The position numbers and the translations under genes were made by a program. The notes under the pieces were generated by a model. It had not been told where the DNA came from and did not search any database. It worked only from the letters and a program-made list of their open reading frames with translations. From JBMYYR01 sp965243605 (lineage in GTDB: Bacteria > Bacteroidota > Bacteroidia > Flavobacteriales > CAJXXR01), in contig CBDEVQ010000092.1 in NCBI GenBank assembly GCA_965243605.1, positions 62,001 through 126,000 of the forward strand: DNA of 64,000 bases, in the 5' to 3' direction. Shown piece by piece: positions 37,437-47,154 of this stretch (the first letter of the stretch is position 1; each line of letters opens with the position of its first letter).

Positions 37437-40400
37437 ATGAAAAAATCAATATTTATCTTTTTTATAATCTTTTGTGTTTTTCAGAAATACGAAAGTTATG
37501 GACAGGCATTAAATGGAATATATACCATAGGAGGAACTACTCCGGATTATACCACGATTAATGATGCTGTTGAAAGTGTGGAAACGAATGGAATAGATGG
37601 CAATGTGATCTTTAATATTCGATCTGGAGTTTATAATGAGCAAATACGGATTAATACATATAGTGGAAGTCCCCAATTTAATGTTGTTTTTCAATCTGAA
37701 TCAGGAAATTATTCGGATGTTATTGTAAAACATACCCATACTTCGGCATTAGAAGATGAAAACTATACCTTATTTATTGATGGAGCTGACCATTTAACGT
37801 TTAATGGAATCACCTTTCAAGCCACACCGTCCACAACGAATAATACGCAGTTATTTAGTAGAGTTTTATTTATTAATCAAAACTCTGATCACTTAACTTT
37901 TCTGGGAAATCACTTTAAATCATGGTATAGCATTTCGTTATCATCTCTTTTTGGACTTAACGATTGTATTTATATTTCTGATGAAGATAATGATAGTCTT
38001 CATTTTGAAGCAAATCTTGTTGAAGGAGGGTATGTTGGACTTCATCAAGAGGGAGGGAATAGTCAGGCTATTTTTAATCAAGATATTCAAGTAAACGATA
38101 ATCAATTCATTAGTCAAAAAATGAAGGGATTAGAGATTGATCGTACTGAACATGTATTTATTTCGGGTAATATATTTAATTCAGTTAGATCTATTGGAAT
38201 TCAAGTTGGTAATTGTGAAAAAGGTTTAGTTGTTAAGAATAATAAAATTGTTTTAGGATCTGGAGAGAAAGGAATTTCAATATTTGGTATTCCATCTGAT
38301 CCCAATTACTTTCAAGGTGTAGTAAATAATATGATTTACGATACTGAGAATCCAAATAATCCAGATGTTAAAGGAATCATCAGTTTACAAAATGATGCTT
38401 TACTTTTTGCATATAATTCTATCCAGGTTTCATCAAATTATTTGGGATCAGCTTGTTTATCAATTGTTGGTGGAGATTCAATCGTATTATACAATAATAT
38501 ATTATCCAATCTTGGAGGTGGAGTTTGTGTACGTAGTGTAAATACCAATGGAACTTTAATTTCGAATAACAATAATTATCATTATACAGGTTATGTACTC
38601 GCTAATTTAGATGGATCTAATTATTTTTCGGTTGATGACTTAATGGACATTGGAATTGATTCTTTATCATATAATGTAGATCCATTATTTTTATCTGATT
38701 CCATTTTAATTCCATTAAATAATCAATTATATGATTCTGGTAGACCAATTATTGACGTTCTAGATGATTATTTTGAAAATATTAGACCTGTTGATTCAAC
38801 GAATATTGGAATTTACGAAGGTGATTTTCCACATGTAGATGTCGGTATTGAATCATCTACCTTAAACACAAATAATGGATGTGCAAACGATTCTGTACCT
38901 ATATATGTATCTATTAAAAATTATGGAGATTCAGTATTAACATCAACTCAAATTATTTTAGACGCAACGGATACCGTAGTTTGGAGTGGTAGTTTAGCTC
39001 AATTTGAAATTGCTGATAGTATATTCTGTGGCTTTTTTGTTTATGAGGAAAGTTTAGATAGCTCATTTTTTATTAGGGTAGCAAACCCAAATGGTCAATC
39101 AGATATTCTTTCGTTTAATAACGTCTTACAGATTAATACTCAGTCAGCCATGTCTGGTCAATATACGATTGGAGATTCGTTAAAAGATTTTAGTTCGTTT
39201 ACAGAAGCCATAGAACGTTTAATAGATAGAGGAGTATGTGGACCAACCATTTTTAATATAGATTCTGGAATTTATAATGAACAATTGATTATTCCAGAAA
39301 TCATAGGCGCATCTATAAATAATACAATCACTTTTCAGTCTGCTGGTTTAGATAGTACATTAGTAGAATTAAATTATGCACATCTTAATAGTTGGACCAA
39401 TTATGTTGTTTTATTAGATGGAACGAATTACATACACTTTAAGCATTTAACAATTAAATCTACAACCTCTCAAGGTAAAGTAGTAATTGCTAAAGGTTTT
39501 GCTGGTAACAATGTGTTTGAACAAAACATAATTTCTGGTAATTCTGGAAATTTAATGGAATTTATTGCCAATAATCAAAACAAAATTAACAACAATCGAA
39601 TTGCTAATAATAGATTTATCGAAGGTGGTGTACAAATTTGGTTTAAAGGACCACAGCAATTCAATACCACTACCAATTCTGAGAATAATGAAATCTATGG
39701 GAATATATTTGTTGGACCTTGTAATAAAAGTATAGATTTAACAGGACAAATAAATCCCACAATAATAAACAATGTATTTGAAGGCATTCGCTTAGGAGAT
39801 AATATTAACCTAAGCTACTGTTCAGGTATAATACATATAGATCGTAATGAATCATTTTCTAAAAGTTATGGGAACCATGCATTTTTAGCAATTAACCATG
39901 TACAAGGAACATCTATAAACCCGATCTTAATTAGAAATAATTTTATAATGCGTACTAATGGAGGGTATGATTCTGGAATCAGTTTGGCATCATCCTCGCA
40001 TATAAGGATTCTACACAATAATTTTAATATACTAGAAGGTGTCGATGATAGAGTTATCTTCTTTGGGAGTAGCTTATCTAACATAAGTATATTAAACAAT
40101 GTTATGAAAGTTGCTGGTGGACATCATTTCTACTATTTTAGTCAGTTTGCCAATCCAAATGCAATTGTGTCAGATTATAATGTGTTTTACACCGATGAAA
40201 ACCAATCTTTTAATTGGGAAGGAACAGGAGATTATACGCTAAATGGGTGGCAAAGTACATATCTACAAGACAGTAATAGTCTGTTTGCTACCATTATCTA
40301 TGAGAGCGATACGAATTTGCACATTTCAAATTCCATAGCGTTTTATGGCAATGGTATACCATTGGATGATGTTCTTATAGATATAGATTTAGAGCCTAGA

Positions 40401-40982
40401 GATACGGCATTACCTTGTAGAGGAGCCGATGAGTTTGTTATTGATAATGCCACTTATGTAGATTTAGAATTAATTGATATTCTATATCCAGATGTAAATG
40501 CATGCTTATCTACAGATTCGTTAAAAATTAGAATTCACAATAAATCCTTTATTCCAGTTAACACCTTCAATGTACGTTGGGTATTATTTGATCATACGAC
40601 GGATACGGTAGAATTTACTCAAACTATTTTACCAGGAGACACTGCAGATTTTAATCTTGGAGCTTATAATTTTGTGGAAAATACGTTCTATAATTTCAAT
40701 TTTGATGTCTTTAATATCAATGGAGAATCTGACGATTACTATAATGATAACTTTAAAGAAATAGAGTATTATTATCTTAATCAAATAAAGATTTATTCAG
40801 ATGTGGATGAGGAATGTAATACAGATACTGAATTATTTGTGAAGCGCATTCCAGGAGGACAAATTTTATGGTCTACTGGGGAAACTGACAATAGAATATA
40901 TGTGACTTCTCCTGGAGTTTACAGCGTAACTGTAACACATGAGAATGGATGTATTGTAACCGATAGCATAACTATTTATTAA
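37437..40982 (+). CDS. Secreted two-part beta-helix protein
   Basis: 1181-aa secreted protein. I start at the ATG at 37437, which opens a good signal peptide (MKKSIFIFFIIFCVFQKYES, cleavage near YGQA); the earlier in-frame TTG adds an unlikely leader. The protein is internally duplicated: YTIGGTTPDYTTINDAVESV...FNIRSGVYNEQIRI near residue 30 recurs as YTIGDSLKDFSSFTEAIERL...FNIDSGIYNEQLII near residue 580. Each is followed by right-handed beta-helix coils (NNKIVLG, NNILSNLGG) and an Ig-like segment. It ends in a PKD/Ig-type GCIVTDSITIY without a sorting domain, 6 bp before the next gene, which has one. Confidence 0.75.
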   Translation: MKKSIFIFFIIFCVFQKYESYGQALNGIYTIGGTTPDYTTINDAVESVETNGIDGNVIFNIRSGVYNEQIRINTYSGSPQFNVVFQSESGNYSDVIVKHTHTSALEDENYTLFIDGADHLTFNGITFQATPSTTNNTQLFSRVLFINQNSDHLTFLGNHFKSWYSISLSSLFGLNDCIYISDEDNDSLHFEANLVEGGYVGLHQEGGNSQAIFNQDIQVNDNQFISQKMKGLEIDRTEHVFISGNIFNSVRSIGIQVGNCEKGLVVKNNKIVLGSGEKGISIFGIPSDPNYFQGVVNNMIYDTENPNNPDVKGIISLQNDALLFAYNSIQVSSNYLGSACLSIVGGDSIVLYNNILSNLGGGVCVRSVNTNGTLISNNNNYHYTGYVLANLDGSNYFSVDDLMDIGIDSLSYNVDPLFLSDSILIPLNNQLYDSGRPIIDVLDDYFENIRPVDSTNIGIYEGDFPHVDVGIESSTLNTNNGCANDSVPIYVSIKNYGDSVLTSTQIILDATDTVVWSGSLAQFEIADSIFCGFFVYEESLDSSFFIRVANPNGQSDILSFNNVLQINTQSAMSGQYTIGDSLKDFSSFTEAIERLIDRGVCGPTIFNIDSGIYNEQLIIPEIIGASINNTITFQSAGLDSTLVELNYAHLNSWTNYVVLLDGTNYIHFKHLTIKSTTSQGKVVIAKGFAGNNVFEQNIISGNSGNLMEFIANNQNKINNNRIANNRFIEGGVQIWFKGPQQFNTTTNSENNEIYGNIFVGPCNKSIDLTGQINPTIINNVFEGIRLGDNINLSYCSGIIHIDRNESFSKSYGNHAFLAINHVQGTSINPILIRNNFIMRTNGGYDSGISLASSSHIRILHNNFNILEGVDDRVIFFGSSLSNISILNNVMKVAGGHHFYYFSQFANPNAIVSDYNVFYTDENQSFNWEGTGDYTLNGWQSTYLQDSNSLFATIIYESDTNLHISNSIAFYGNGIPLDDVLIDIDLEPRDTALPCRGADEFVIDNATYVDLELIDILYPDVNACLSTDSLKIRIHNKSFIPVNTFNVRWVLFDHTTDTVEFTQTILPGDTADFNLGAYNFVENTFYNFNFDVFNINGESDDYYNDNFKEIEYYYLNQIKIYSDVDEECNTDTELFVKRIPGGQILWSTGETDNRIYVTSPGVYSVTVTHENGCIVTDSITIY

Positions 40983-40988
40983 AACAAA

Positions 40989-43682
40989 ATGAAACTAAAC
41001 CAATTTTTAACCCTTAGATTATTCATGTTTTGTTTTATGTTGATATCAACAGGAATAGCACAACAGATTAAAGATAAAACCTATTATTTTGATCAAGCTC
41101 ATGAATTTTTAAATTATATAGACGATTATAAGGAGCTTCCGGATGGAATTTTAATTGCTGGAAGAATCGGAACGTATTATAATTCAAATTCTGTAATTCT
41201 AAAAATTAATTTTAATGGTCAATTAATTTGGTCTACTAAAGATACAGCTCCTTTAGAATATAACATGAATGGTAAAATTGAATTTGAGGCCTTTGAAAGT
41301 CATCATGTTTATGGTATTTCCATAAGAGGGGATCAAAATTCAGATTACCATGCTGATGTGTGGAAACTTAATATGGATAATGGACGTTTTGAATGGTCGA
41401 ATACATATACAAATATTATCAATTGGGGATATGAAGTTTTAGATTATGATTCCAATTATTTGATTTGTGCTTTTCAAAATTCGGATGGGCATAAGTTAAG
41501 AGTACTCGATAAAGTGGATGGACACCTTGAAGATAGTACATCATTTGATGCGATTTATTTAACTTTAGATATAGAGAAAGATATAAATGGAAATGTCTAC
41601 TTTTTAACGGATAATGAATTAACCAAATTTTCTGGAAGACAATGGGATCAAGAGATTTGGAATCGATCTTATTCTCATTTAGATGTAGAATTAGGAAAAT
41701 TACATGAATTGTATATTGATAAATATGATGAGGTATATTTGTTTGGTGAAAGCGATTTTTCATCCAGTTATAGATCAGTAATAATAAAAGTGAATACCCA
41801 TACAGGGTTCAGCCTTTGGGCAAAAAGGTTATATGGTATTCATAATAATTGGTTAAAAAGCTTTATTGATGACGCTGACAAATTATACACCACCTATCAA
41901 AATGAAATTAATGGAAATGGATCGTTCAATTTAAAAGTTCTTGACAAACAAACGGGGCAAATAGAACAGGATACAATTTACTCTATTGAGGTCTTGGGAG
42001 ATCCAAATGGTCTATCTAATGGGGCTTCTGCATTCTCACTAGATAAAGATTGTAATGGAGATATTTATTTTACAGGCTATTATGGCGGTGGTAATAATGG
42101 ACCTGGAGCATGGGGGATACTTAAAGTAGATGGGAATAGTTACAATAAATTATACGATTTAACCATAACTAAAGACTCTTTAAATGTTGATGGATCAAGT
42201 ATAGGTCTAGGATGTCTTATTGTTGATGATGTTCCTATTTTCTTAGGTCATCAAGATAGTTCTCAGTCAGAAACACCAGAGGCACATATGGTTTCAATTG
42301 ACCCTACAGATGGACAAATTGAAATGAAAATTCATATTAGTGGAGAAAATTTAGAAAAATCTTTAGTTAAGGAATTAATACGAGACGAACATAATACATA
42401 CACCTTTATTCAAGAAGGTGCGTTTTTAACTATAGAGAAGTATAATAAATTTGAAAATATAATATGGGAGAATACCGTTTCTAATTCCTATTTTAATGCG
42501 GGACAAATGGAAACAGACATCGATTATATGTTTGCAACGATGTATAACTTAAATAGAGATTCTATTGCTGTAAATAATAACAATGAGAGTTTAAATTGGA
42601 TGCTCATAAAGCAAATCGATCTTTTTTCTGGAGATGTAGAGTTTACAGATAGTATTCCTTTTAATGGGCAGAAAGGGTTTTCTTATGAAATAGAGGTTGA
42701 CCAAGATGAAGCCTATATCTTTTTCACAAGAAACGATTCAAATTATTGTGCTCGATGGAAAGAGGATACGATTGATTCTATTGTATTTTTAGAGTTATCT
42801 AGTGATCAGTTACTATACCAAGGACGTAAAGACCTTGTTTTAGAAAAAGATGCAAATACATATTTAACCTTAGGATCACAAAATGTGTATTCTTTAAATA
42901 AGGCAGATATGACACTTACCAACACTTGGAATTACCCGACTGATAGAACTTATTATTATGGGAAAATACAAGGCGATTCATTATTTATGGTTGGTCATGA
43001 TGTTAATAATATGTCAATTGTAACGTGTTTAAACATAAATGGAATGACAGTTTTATGGGAAGAAATGTATGAGCAAAACGAGTCTTTATATAATCTGCAA
43101 ATAGATACGACCAATCATATATTTGTTACGGGGTTACAAAACAACGCATTAGTGATTAGAGAGATCGTTCCTCAAAATGGATCTTCTGTATGGGAATATG
43201 TTTCAAATCCAATACTCGGATCAAAGTCCATTCCACATGATTTTATTTATAATAAGCATCAAAATAAACTCGTTGTTACAGGAACGAAGGACTATTTAAA
43301 TGGGTATTCTAATCTATTTATTTCTACCGTAAGTATTCAAGGCGATTTATTGTTTGATTATGAAGAAAATAATGGGTTGGAAGGTAGGAATTACGGGAAT
43401 GCAATTGCCGTAGTAAATGATTCTATTACCTGGGTTGGAGGACAAATTCACACGATTTCTAAGCCAAAAAGTGGTGTTATTTATTCCATAGTAGATACAT
43501 TGATAGAAGATAATACGTCTAACATTTCTCAAGTGGAATACGGAAGTAATAAGCATAATGTTTTTGTTTATCCGAACCCAACTTCTAAAGTATTACATAT
43601 AGATGGAGTTGAACGTTTTGATTATATAATCCATGATAATATTGGGCGATTAATAGTATGGTATTTCTACCTTTGTTGGTAG
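40989..43682 (+). pseudogene. Propeller-type T9SS cargo protein, interrupted by an IS3 element
   Basis: Signal peptide at about 1-25, then about 830 residues of repeating blades like those of PQQ/delta-60-type propellers (LKINFNGQLIWSTKD; WKLNMDNGRFEWSNTY; SYNKLYDLTITKDSL). A T9SS type-A domain begins at NVFVYPNPTSKVLHIDG. The native sequence stops after codon 890 (43658); the last 7 residues (WYFYLCW) are read from the inserted IS. The missing 38 codons lie beyond the IS at 44923-45039, in frame. The interrupted protein loses the core of its sorting domain and would probably stay in the periplasm. Confidence 0.85.
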
Positions 43683-43714
43683 AGTAAGTTAAGACAAAAC
43701 TTATTTTAGCAGTT

Positions 43715-44020
43715 ATGAAGAGAAGTACTTACGAAGAATCCTTTAAGTTAATGATAATGGATTTATACAAAGGCGGACAATCGATGTCTAGCTTATCGTC
43801 TGAATATTCAATAAATTTGAATATGTTATATCGTTGGCGTCGAGAATATTTAAACCCAAAGCGTCCCAGTTTTACGGGCAGAGGCAATGCAGCTTTGACT
43901 GATGAACAAAAAGAACTAAAGCATTTAAAAGAAAAATTAAAAGATGTAACCATGGAACGTGACATCTTAAAAAAGGCAGTAAGCATTTTCTCCAAGAAAG
44001 ACAGAACAGGTACGCTATAA
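43715..44020 (+). CDS. IS3-family transposase OrfA (helix-turn-helix subunit)
   Basis: 101-aa DNA-binding part of the transposase. It has the HTH typical of IS3 OrfA (YEESFKLMIMDLYKGGQSMS, SLSSEYSINLNMLYRWRREY) and a C-terminal leucine-zipper-like helix (ELKHLKEKLKDVTMERDILK). It ends 2 bp before the usual OrfB start; a frameshift near its end joins the two products. Confidence 0.92.
   Translation: MKRSTYEESFKLMIMDLYKGGQSMSSLSSEYSINLNMLYRWRREYLNPKRPSFTGRGNAALTDEQKELKHLKEKLKDVTMERDILKKAVSIFSKKDRTGTL
43969..43975 (+). other. Programmed -1 frameshift heptamer A AAA AAG
   Basis: AAAAAAG lies in the zero frame of OrfA as A-AAA-AAG (codons LKK), the classical -1 slippery site of IS3 elements. After the slip the frame is open through OrfB and gives KGSKHFLQERQNRYAIILEY, matching the normal OrfA-OrfB junction (the RYAFI-like motif). 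Confidence 0.85.
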
Positions 44021-44022
44021 TT

Positions 44023-44889
44023 TTGGAATATTCAGCAACCTATTGTGTCGAGAAGATGTGTAAGTCTTTAAATATAAGTTCTAATGCGTATTATTCATGG
44101 AAACGTAGGCTAGATATAGAACGTTCTAGCATCACAATAGAATTAAAAGAGTCTATTCAAGCGGTTTATGCAGAAAATAGAGGATTGTACGGAGCTCCTA
44201 AACTCCAAAAAGCTCTAGAGAGAAAAGGTGTTTTTTACTCGAGGTCTTATATTTCTAGATTGATGAAAGAAATGGGGCTATATTCTAAGACACGTAGGAA
44301 ATTTACTAATACAACGGACTCAAATCATAGTCATAGAGTAGAAGAAAATCATTTAGATCGGAATTTTGAGGTATTAGAACTTGGGAAAGTATGGGTATCG
44401 GATATTACTTATATCAAAGTTAATCAGACCTGGCAATATTTAACTACAATGATTGATTTAGCAGACCGTAAGGTTGTAGGGTGGTCTGTAAGTTCTAATC
44501 TAACAGCTACAGATACTGTTATTACAGCTTGGAAACATGCGCGATTAAATCGAAATATAGAAGATGACTTTATATTACACTCGGATCGTGGAGTACAATA
44601 TACATGTGATGATTTTAAACAGATTATTAACTTAAATACAAAAGCGAAACAATCTATGAGTAGAAAAGGAAATTGCTGGGATAATGCCGTTGCCGAGTCT
44701 TTTTTTAAAACAATTAAAACTGAACTATGCTACCTCATTACATTTGAATCTAAGAAACATTTGGAGACCGAAATCTTTAAATATATGAACTGGTATAATA
44801 ACTCTAGATTACACTCTACTCTAGACTACAAAACACCTACCGAAAAAGAACAAGAATTAAGATACAAACAAATTAAACGAGTGGCTTAA
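44023..44889 (+). CDS. IS3-family transposase OrfB (DDE integrase core)
   Basis: 288 aa counted from a TTG, but normally made as an OrfAB fusion. HTH_21-type region (ENRGLYGAPKLQKALERKGV), then the rve integrase fold with DDE residues: WVSDITYIKVNQTWQYL, HSDRGVQYTCDDF and SRKGNCWDNAVAESFFKTIK (DNAVAE is the family signature), ending LHSTLDYKTPTEKE. No stop or frameshift within, so it may still be active. Confidence 0.92.
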   Translation: MEYSATYCVEKMCKSLNISSNAYYSWKRRLDIERSSITIELKESIQAVYAENRGLYGAPKLQKALERKGVFYSRSYISRLMKEMGLYSKTRRKFTNTTDSNHSHRVEENHLDRNFEVLELGKVWVSDITYIKVNQTWQYLTTMIDLADRKVVGWSVSSNLTATDTVITAWKHARLNRNIEDDFILHSDRGVQYTCDDFKQIINLNTKAKQSMSRKGNCWDNAVAESFFKTIKTELCYLITFESKKHLETEIFKYMNWYNNSRLHSTLDYKTPTEKEQELRYKQIKRVA

Positions 44890-44919
44890 CTTTTTCTACC
44901 AAATTTTGTAGGAATATCA

Positions 44920-45039
44920 GTATCTGAATCGAATAAAAAAGAAAATATCATTAATGTTGAAAACCTATTAAATGGTACTTATATAATTGAAATTAGACAT
45001 CAGAATTGGACTGAAGTATTTAAGTTTGTTAAGTTTTAA
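44920..45039 (+). pseudogene. Displaced 3' end of the IS-interrupted T9SS gene
   Basis: GTA target duplicate followed by 38 codons (SESNKKENIINVENLLNG, TYIIEIRHQNWTEVFKFVKF) and TAA at 45037-45039. It completes the T9SS type-A domain of the gene starting at 40989: ...NIGRLIV joins SESNKKEN... without any frame correction. The full host protein would be 928 aa. Confidence 0.9.
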
Positions 45040-45097
45040 AGATTAGAGAATCAATATTAAACAATGGGTATAGACCTTAAATCTGTATAAATAATCG

Positions 45098-45799
45098 ATG
45101 CTTATGAAATATATTATTAGCCTATTACTTTTTATTCCATTGGTGTTACATGCGGAATATAATAGTGTTCAAATTGCATTTGATATCGAATTAAAGGATG
45201 GAAGTCTGATACATGGGTATAAAGAAATGAGAAATCACGATTTTAAGGTCTCTCATAAAAAATACCTTAAAAATGACCTCCAATTATTTCTTAAGAATGA
45301 ATCTGTTAAGGAACCAGGAGAATATGGATACTATTCAGAAAGGATACGATATAAATATCAATCAAGTTATGTATATCAATTATTGGATCCAAAAGAAATA
45401 ATTATAAGTGATATTGATACGCTTATTATAACTGAATTGATTAATGATTCTTTCATTATTAATTTAACAGGGACGTATACAATAGAAGATACCATTTGGA
45501 TGAATACCAGTTCTATAGTACATTATACGTACAATGAATTTATGTGTTCTAACGATGTTTTTATACATTCGGCAAAAGGAATTCCAATTCTAATTCAACA
45601 AGAATTGGCGTTAATCGTTGATAGGTATAAGGATAAGATTGAATTAATGTATAAAAAAATAGAGGATCAAATTGATTCTGATGAAGATTATGAACGATTG
45701 ATGAAAGACCTTTATCACGATAGAGAAAAAGCCTTGGAACCTTATTTTAGAACTTATAAAAGTTTAAAAAAAGCAACCGTAGTCATGTGTACGTGTTAA
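45098..45799 (+). CDS. Hypothetical exported protein, 233 aa
   Basis: Not recognised. A signal peptide is clear (MKYIISLLLFIPLVLHA); starts at 45098 or 45104 are both possible. The mature part opens YNSVQIAFDIELKDGSLIHG and contains YVYQLLDPKEIIISDIDTLI. It ends with a charged helical segment (DRYKDKIELMYKKIEDQIDS) and VVMCTC. It lies between the IS-interrupted gene and a gene relic. Confidence 0.6.
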   Translation: MLMKYIISLLLFIPLVLHAEYNSVQIAFDIELKDGSLIHGYKEMRNHDFKVSHKKYLKNDLQLFLKNESVKEPGEYGYYSERIRYKYQSSYVYQLLDPKEIIISDIDTLIITELINDSFIINLTGTYTIEDTIWMNTSSIVHYTYNEFMCSNDVFIHSAKGIPILIQQELALIVDRYKDKIELMYKKIEDQIDSDEDYERLMKDLYHDREKALEPYFRTYKSLKKATVVMCTC

Positions 45800-45800
45800 T

Positions 45801-45957
45801 AAACAAAAAAAGTAATATTAGAACAAAGTAGGATGCTTAAGAAGTAGGCAGGGTTTTAATACTAGATCTTAAATAGCACATTAATTAACTCTATTAATTC
45901 TAATGTCTGGAATACTTCTACCACTTGGTTTTATATATAACCTGGGTACACGGCCTA
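45801..45957 (+). pseudogene. Decayed relic of the outer-membrane receptor gene
   Basis: Two adjoining pieces resemble the receptor gene at 34571-37253. 45801-45862 aligns with 36080-36142 (shared AAACAAAAAAAGTAATATTAG and GTTTTAATAC-like ends). 45866-45957 aligns with about 37139-37233, the gene's 3' end (shared CTACCACTTGGTTTTAT). About 1 kb of the original is missing between them and several stops are present. This implies a second receptor copy once stood here. Confidence 0.75.
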
Positions 45958-46008
45958 ACATTTTTAAATTCATGACAGTGAGTTGTTAATCCAAAATATT
46001 AACGATAT

Positions 46009-46052
46009 AAAACGACAATAGATCATATTTGAATATGATCTATTGTCGTTTT
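46009..46052. terminator. Bidirectional terminator, about 21-bp perfect stem
   Basis: The left arm begins AAAACGACAATAGATC at 46009 and the right arm ends GATCTATTGTCGTTTT at 46052, perfectly complementary throughout with only TG unpaired at the centre. A-run and T-run edges let it act for both the rightward gene at 45098 and the leftward lipoprotein gene at 46094. Confidence 0.85.
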
Positions 46053-46093
46053 ATTCTAAGAAAACTAAAAAGTCGAATAAAATCGATTAATAA

Positions 46094-46495
46094 TTATCGT
46101 TTATAAGTAGGTTCAATAATACTTGTACCTTCAAATATTTTTAGTGTTAAAGTGGTATTCGTTAATTCTTTAATCGTAATGACTTGAGAATCGTCTGAAG
46201 TATAGTGAATCGTTAACGATTCACCATTTAATGAATATGTAGAAGATAATATATCGTCTATATCTTCACAGTTTGGTCCTGAATAGTGTGTTGCTATGAA
46301 ATTGGTAGTTGTAAATTCAATCGTTTGTTGATCCTCACAATCTGTTAATGGTTCTAGAATATTATTTCTTTTTACCTCGTGTATTTTCCATTTACCTTCA
46401 ATACTTGCTTCCGAAGAATCATCATCTTTATTGTCGCAAGAAAATAGGGTGAAAGAAGCCAAAGCTATGGCTGAAATTAATTTTAATTTTTTCAT
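46094..46495 (-). CDS. Lipocalin-like lipoprotein A
   Basis: 133-aa lipoprotein: signal peptide and lipobox ending LFSC (C20), an Asp/Ser-rich tether (DNKDDDSSEAS), then a small lipocalin-type beta fold (IEGKWKIHEVKRNN, SSTYSLNGESLTIHY, ITIKELTNTTLTLKI). Two conserved Cys (DCEDQQT, PNCEDID) may pair. It is a close paralogue of the gene at 46665, a local duplication. Ligand unknown. Confidence 0.8.
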   Translation of the reverse strand: MKKLKLISAIALASFTLFSCDNKDDDSSEASIEGKWKIHEVKRNNILEPLTDCEDQQTIEFTTTNFIATHYSGPNCEDIDDILSSTYSLNGESLTIHYTSDDSQVITIKELTNTTLTLKIFEGTSIIEPTYKR

Positions 46496-46664
46496 GATAA
46501 GGTATAATTAAGGCAGTAGTATAACGTTTTAAAAAGGGTTAATGTGCCTATAATAATTATTTTAATTTTTGATTTTTGTATAAAAATAAAGCAGACGTAT
46601 GAAGCATACATCTGCCTAAGTATCTGAGATAAACAAAACTCAATTGATCTATCTTTTAATATAC

Positions 46665-47066
46665 TTAACGTTTAAACGTTGTTTCTATCGGGAATACACT
46701 TTCACTCACTGTAAACGTTAACGTACTACTTGTTAATTCCTTAATGATTGCTTGAAATACCTCTCCATCTGTTGTTGATACCAATAGTATTTCCCCATCT
46801 AAAGAATAAGAAGATGTTTCAATGTCGTCTACTTCGTCACAATTCGCTCCATAATAACTAGTCGCTATGGTTTGGGTAGATGTAAATTCAACTGTTTGGT
46901 GATCTTCACAATCTGTTAATGGTTGAATAACATTGTTTATTTTTCTTTCATGCATAGTCCATAAACCCTCAATGCTTGCATCCGAAGAATCATCGTCTTT
47001 GTTGTCGCAAGAAAATAAGGTTAAAGAAGCTAAAGCAATGGCTGAAATAAATTTAAATTTTCGCAT
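46665..47066 (-). CDS. Lipocalin-like lipoprotein B
   Basis: 133-aa paralogue of the downstream gene, with the same layout: MRKFKFISAIALASLTLFSC lipoprotein signal, DNKDDDSSDAS tether, IEGLWTMHERKINN opening and SSYSLDGEILLVST. The two copies are equal in length and keep both internal Cys. The 169-bp gap between them and a -7 promoter box upstream of this copy suggest separate or partly separate transcription. Confidence 0.8.
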   Translation of the reverse strand: MRKFKFISAIALASLTLFSCDNKDDDSSDASIEGLWTMHERKINNVIQPLTDCEDHQTVEFTSTQTIATSYYGANCDEVDDIETSSYSLDGEILLVSTTDGEVFQAIIKELTSSTLTFTVSESVFPIETTFKR

Positions 47067-47087
47067 AATATTGTTTAATTAATGACT

Positions 47088-47096
47088 GCAAATATA
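47088..47096 (-). promoter_or_regulatory. Bacteroidota -7 box (TATATTTGC) upstream of lipoprotein B
   Basis: On the minus strand TATATTTGC ends 21 bases before the ATG at 47066. It fits the TAnnTTTG consensus; a matching -33 box at standard spacing is not evident. Confidence 0.45.
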
Positions 47097-47154
47097 AGTA
47101 TATATTAAAAGAATTGTTAATATTCAATGTCGAAATTCTACTTCTTGTATTATT

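Larger units (their letters stand above)
43659..44919 (+). mobile_element. IS3-family insertion sequence, apparently intact, 1261 bp
   Basis: Ends are TGGTATTTCTAC...(left) and the complement of ...GTAGGAATATCA (right). Reading inward, the two ends share TG-TATT-CTAC, then TTGGTAGA, then AAGTTAAG over about 35 bp, an imperfect terminal inverted repeat. A GTA duplication flanks it (43656-43658 and 44920-44922); 3-bp duplications are normal for IS3. Two genes in -1 register with a slippery heptamer encode the transposase. Removing the IS plus one GTA restores the host reading frame exactly. Confidence 0.92.
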
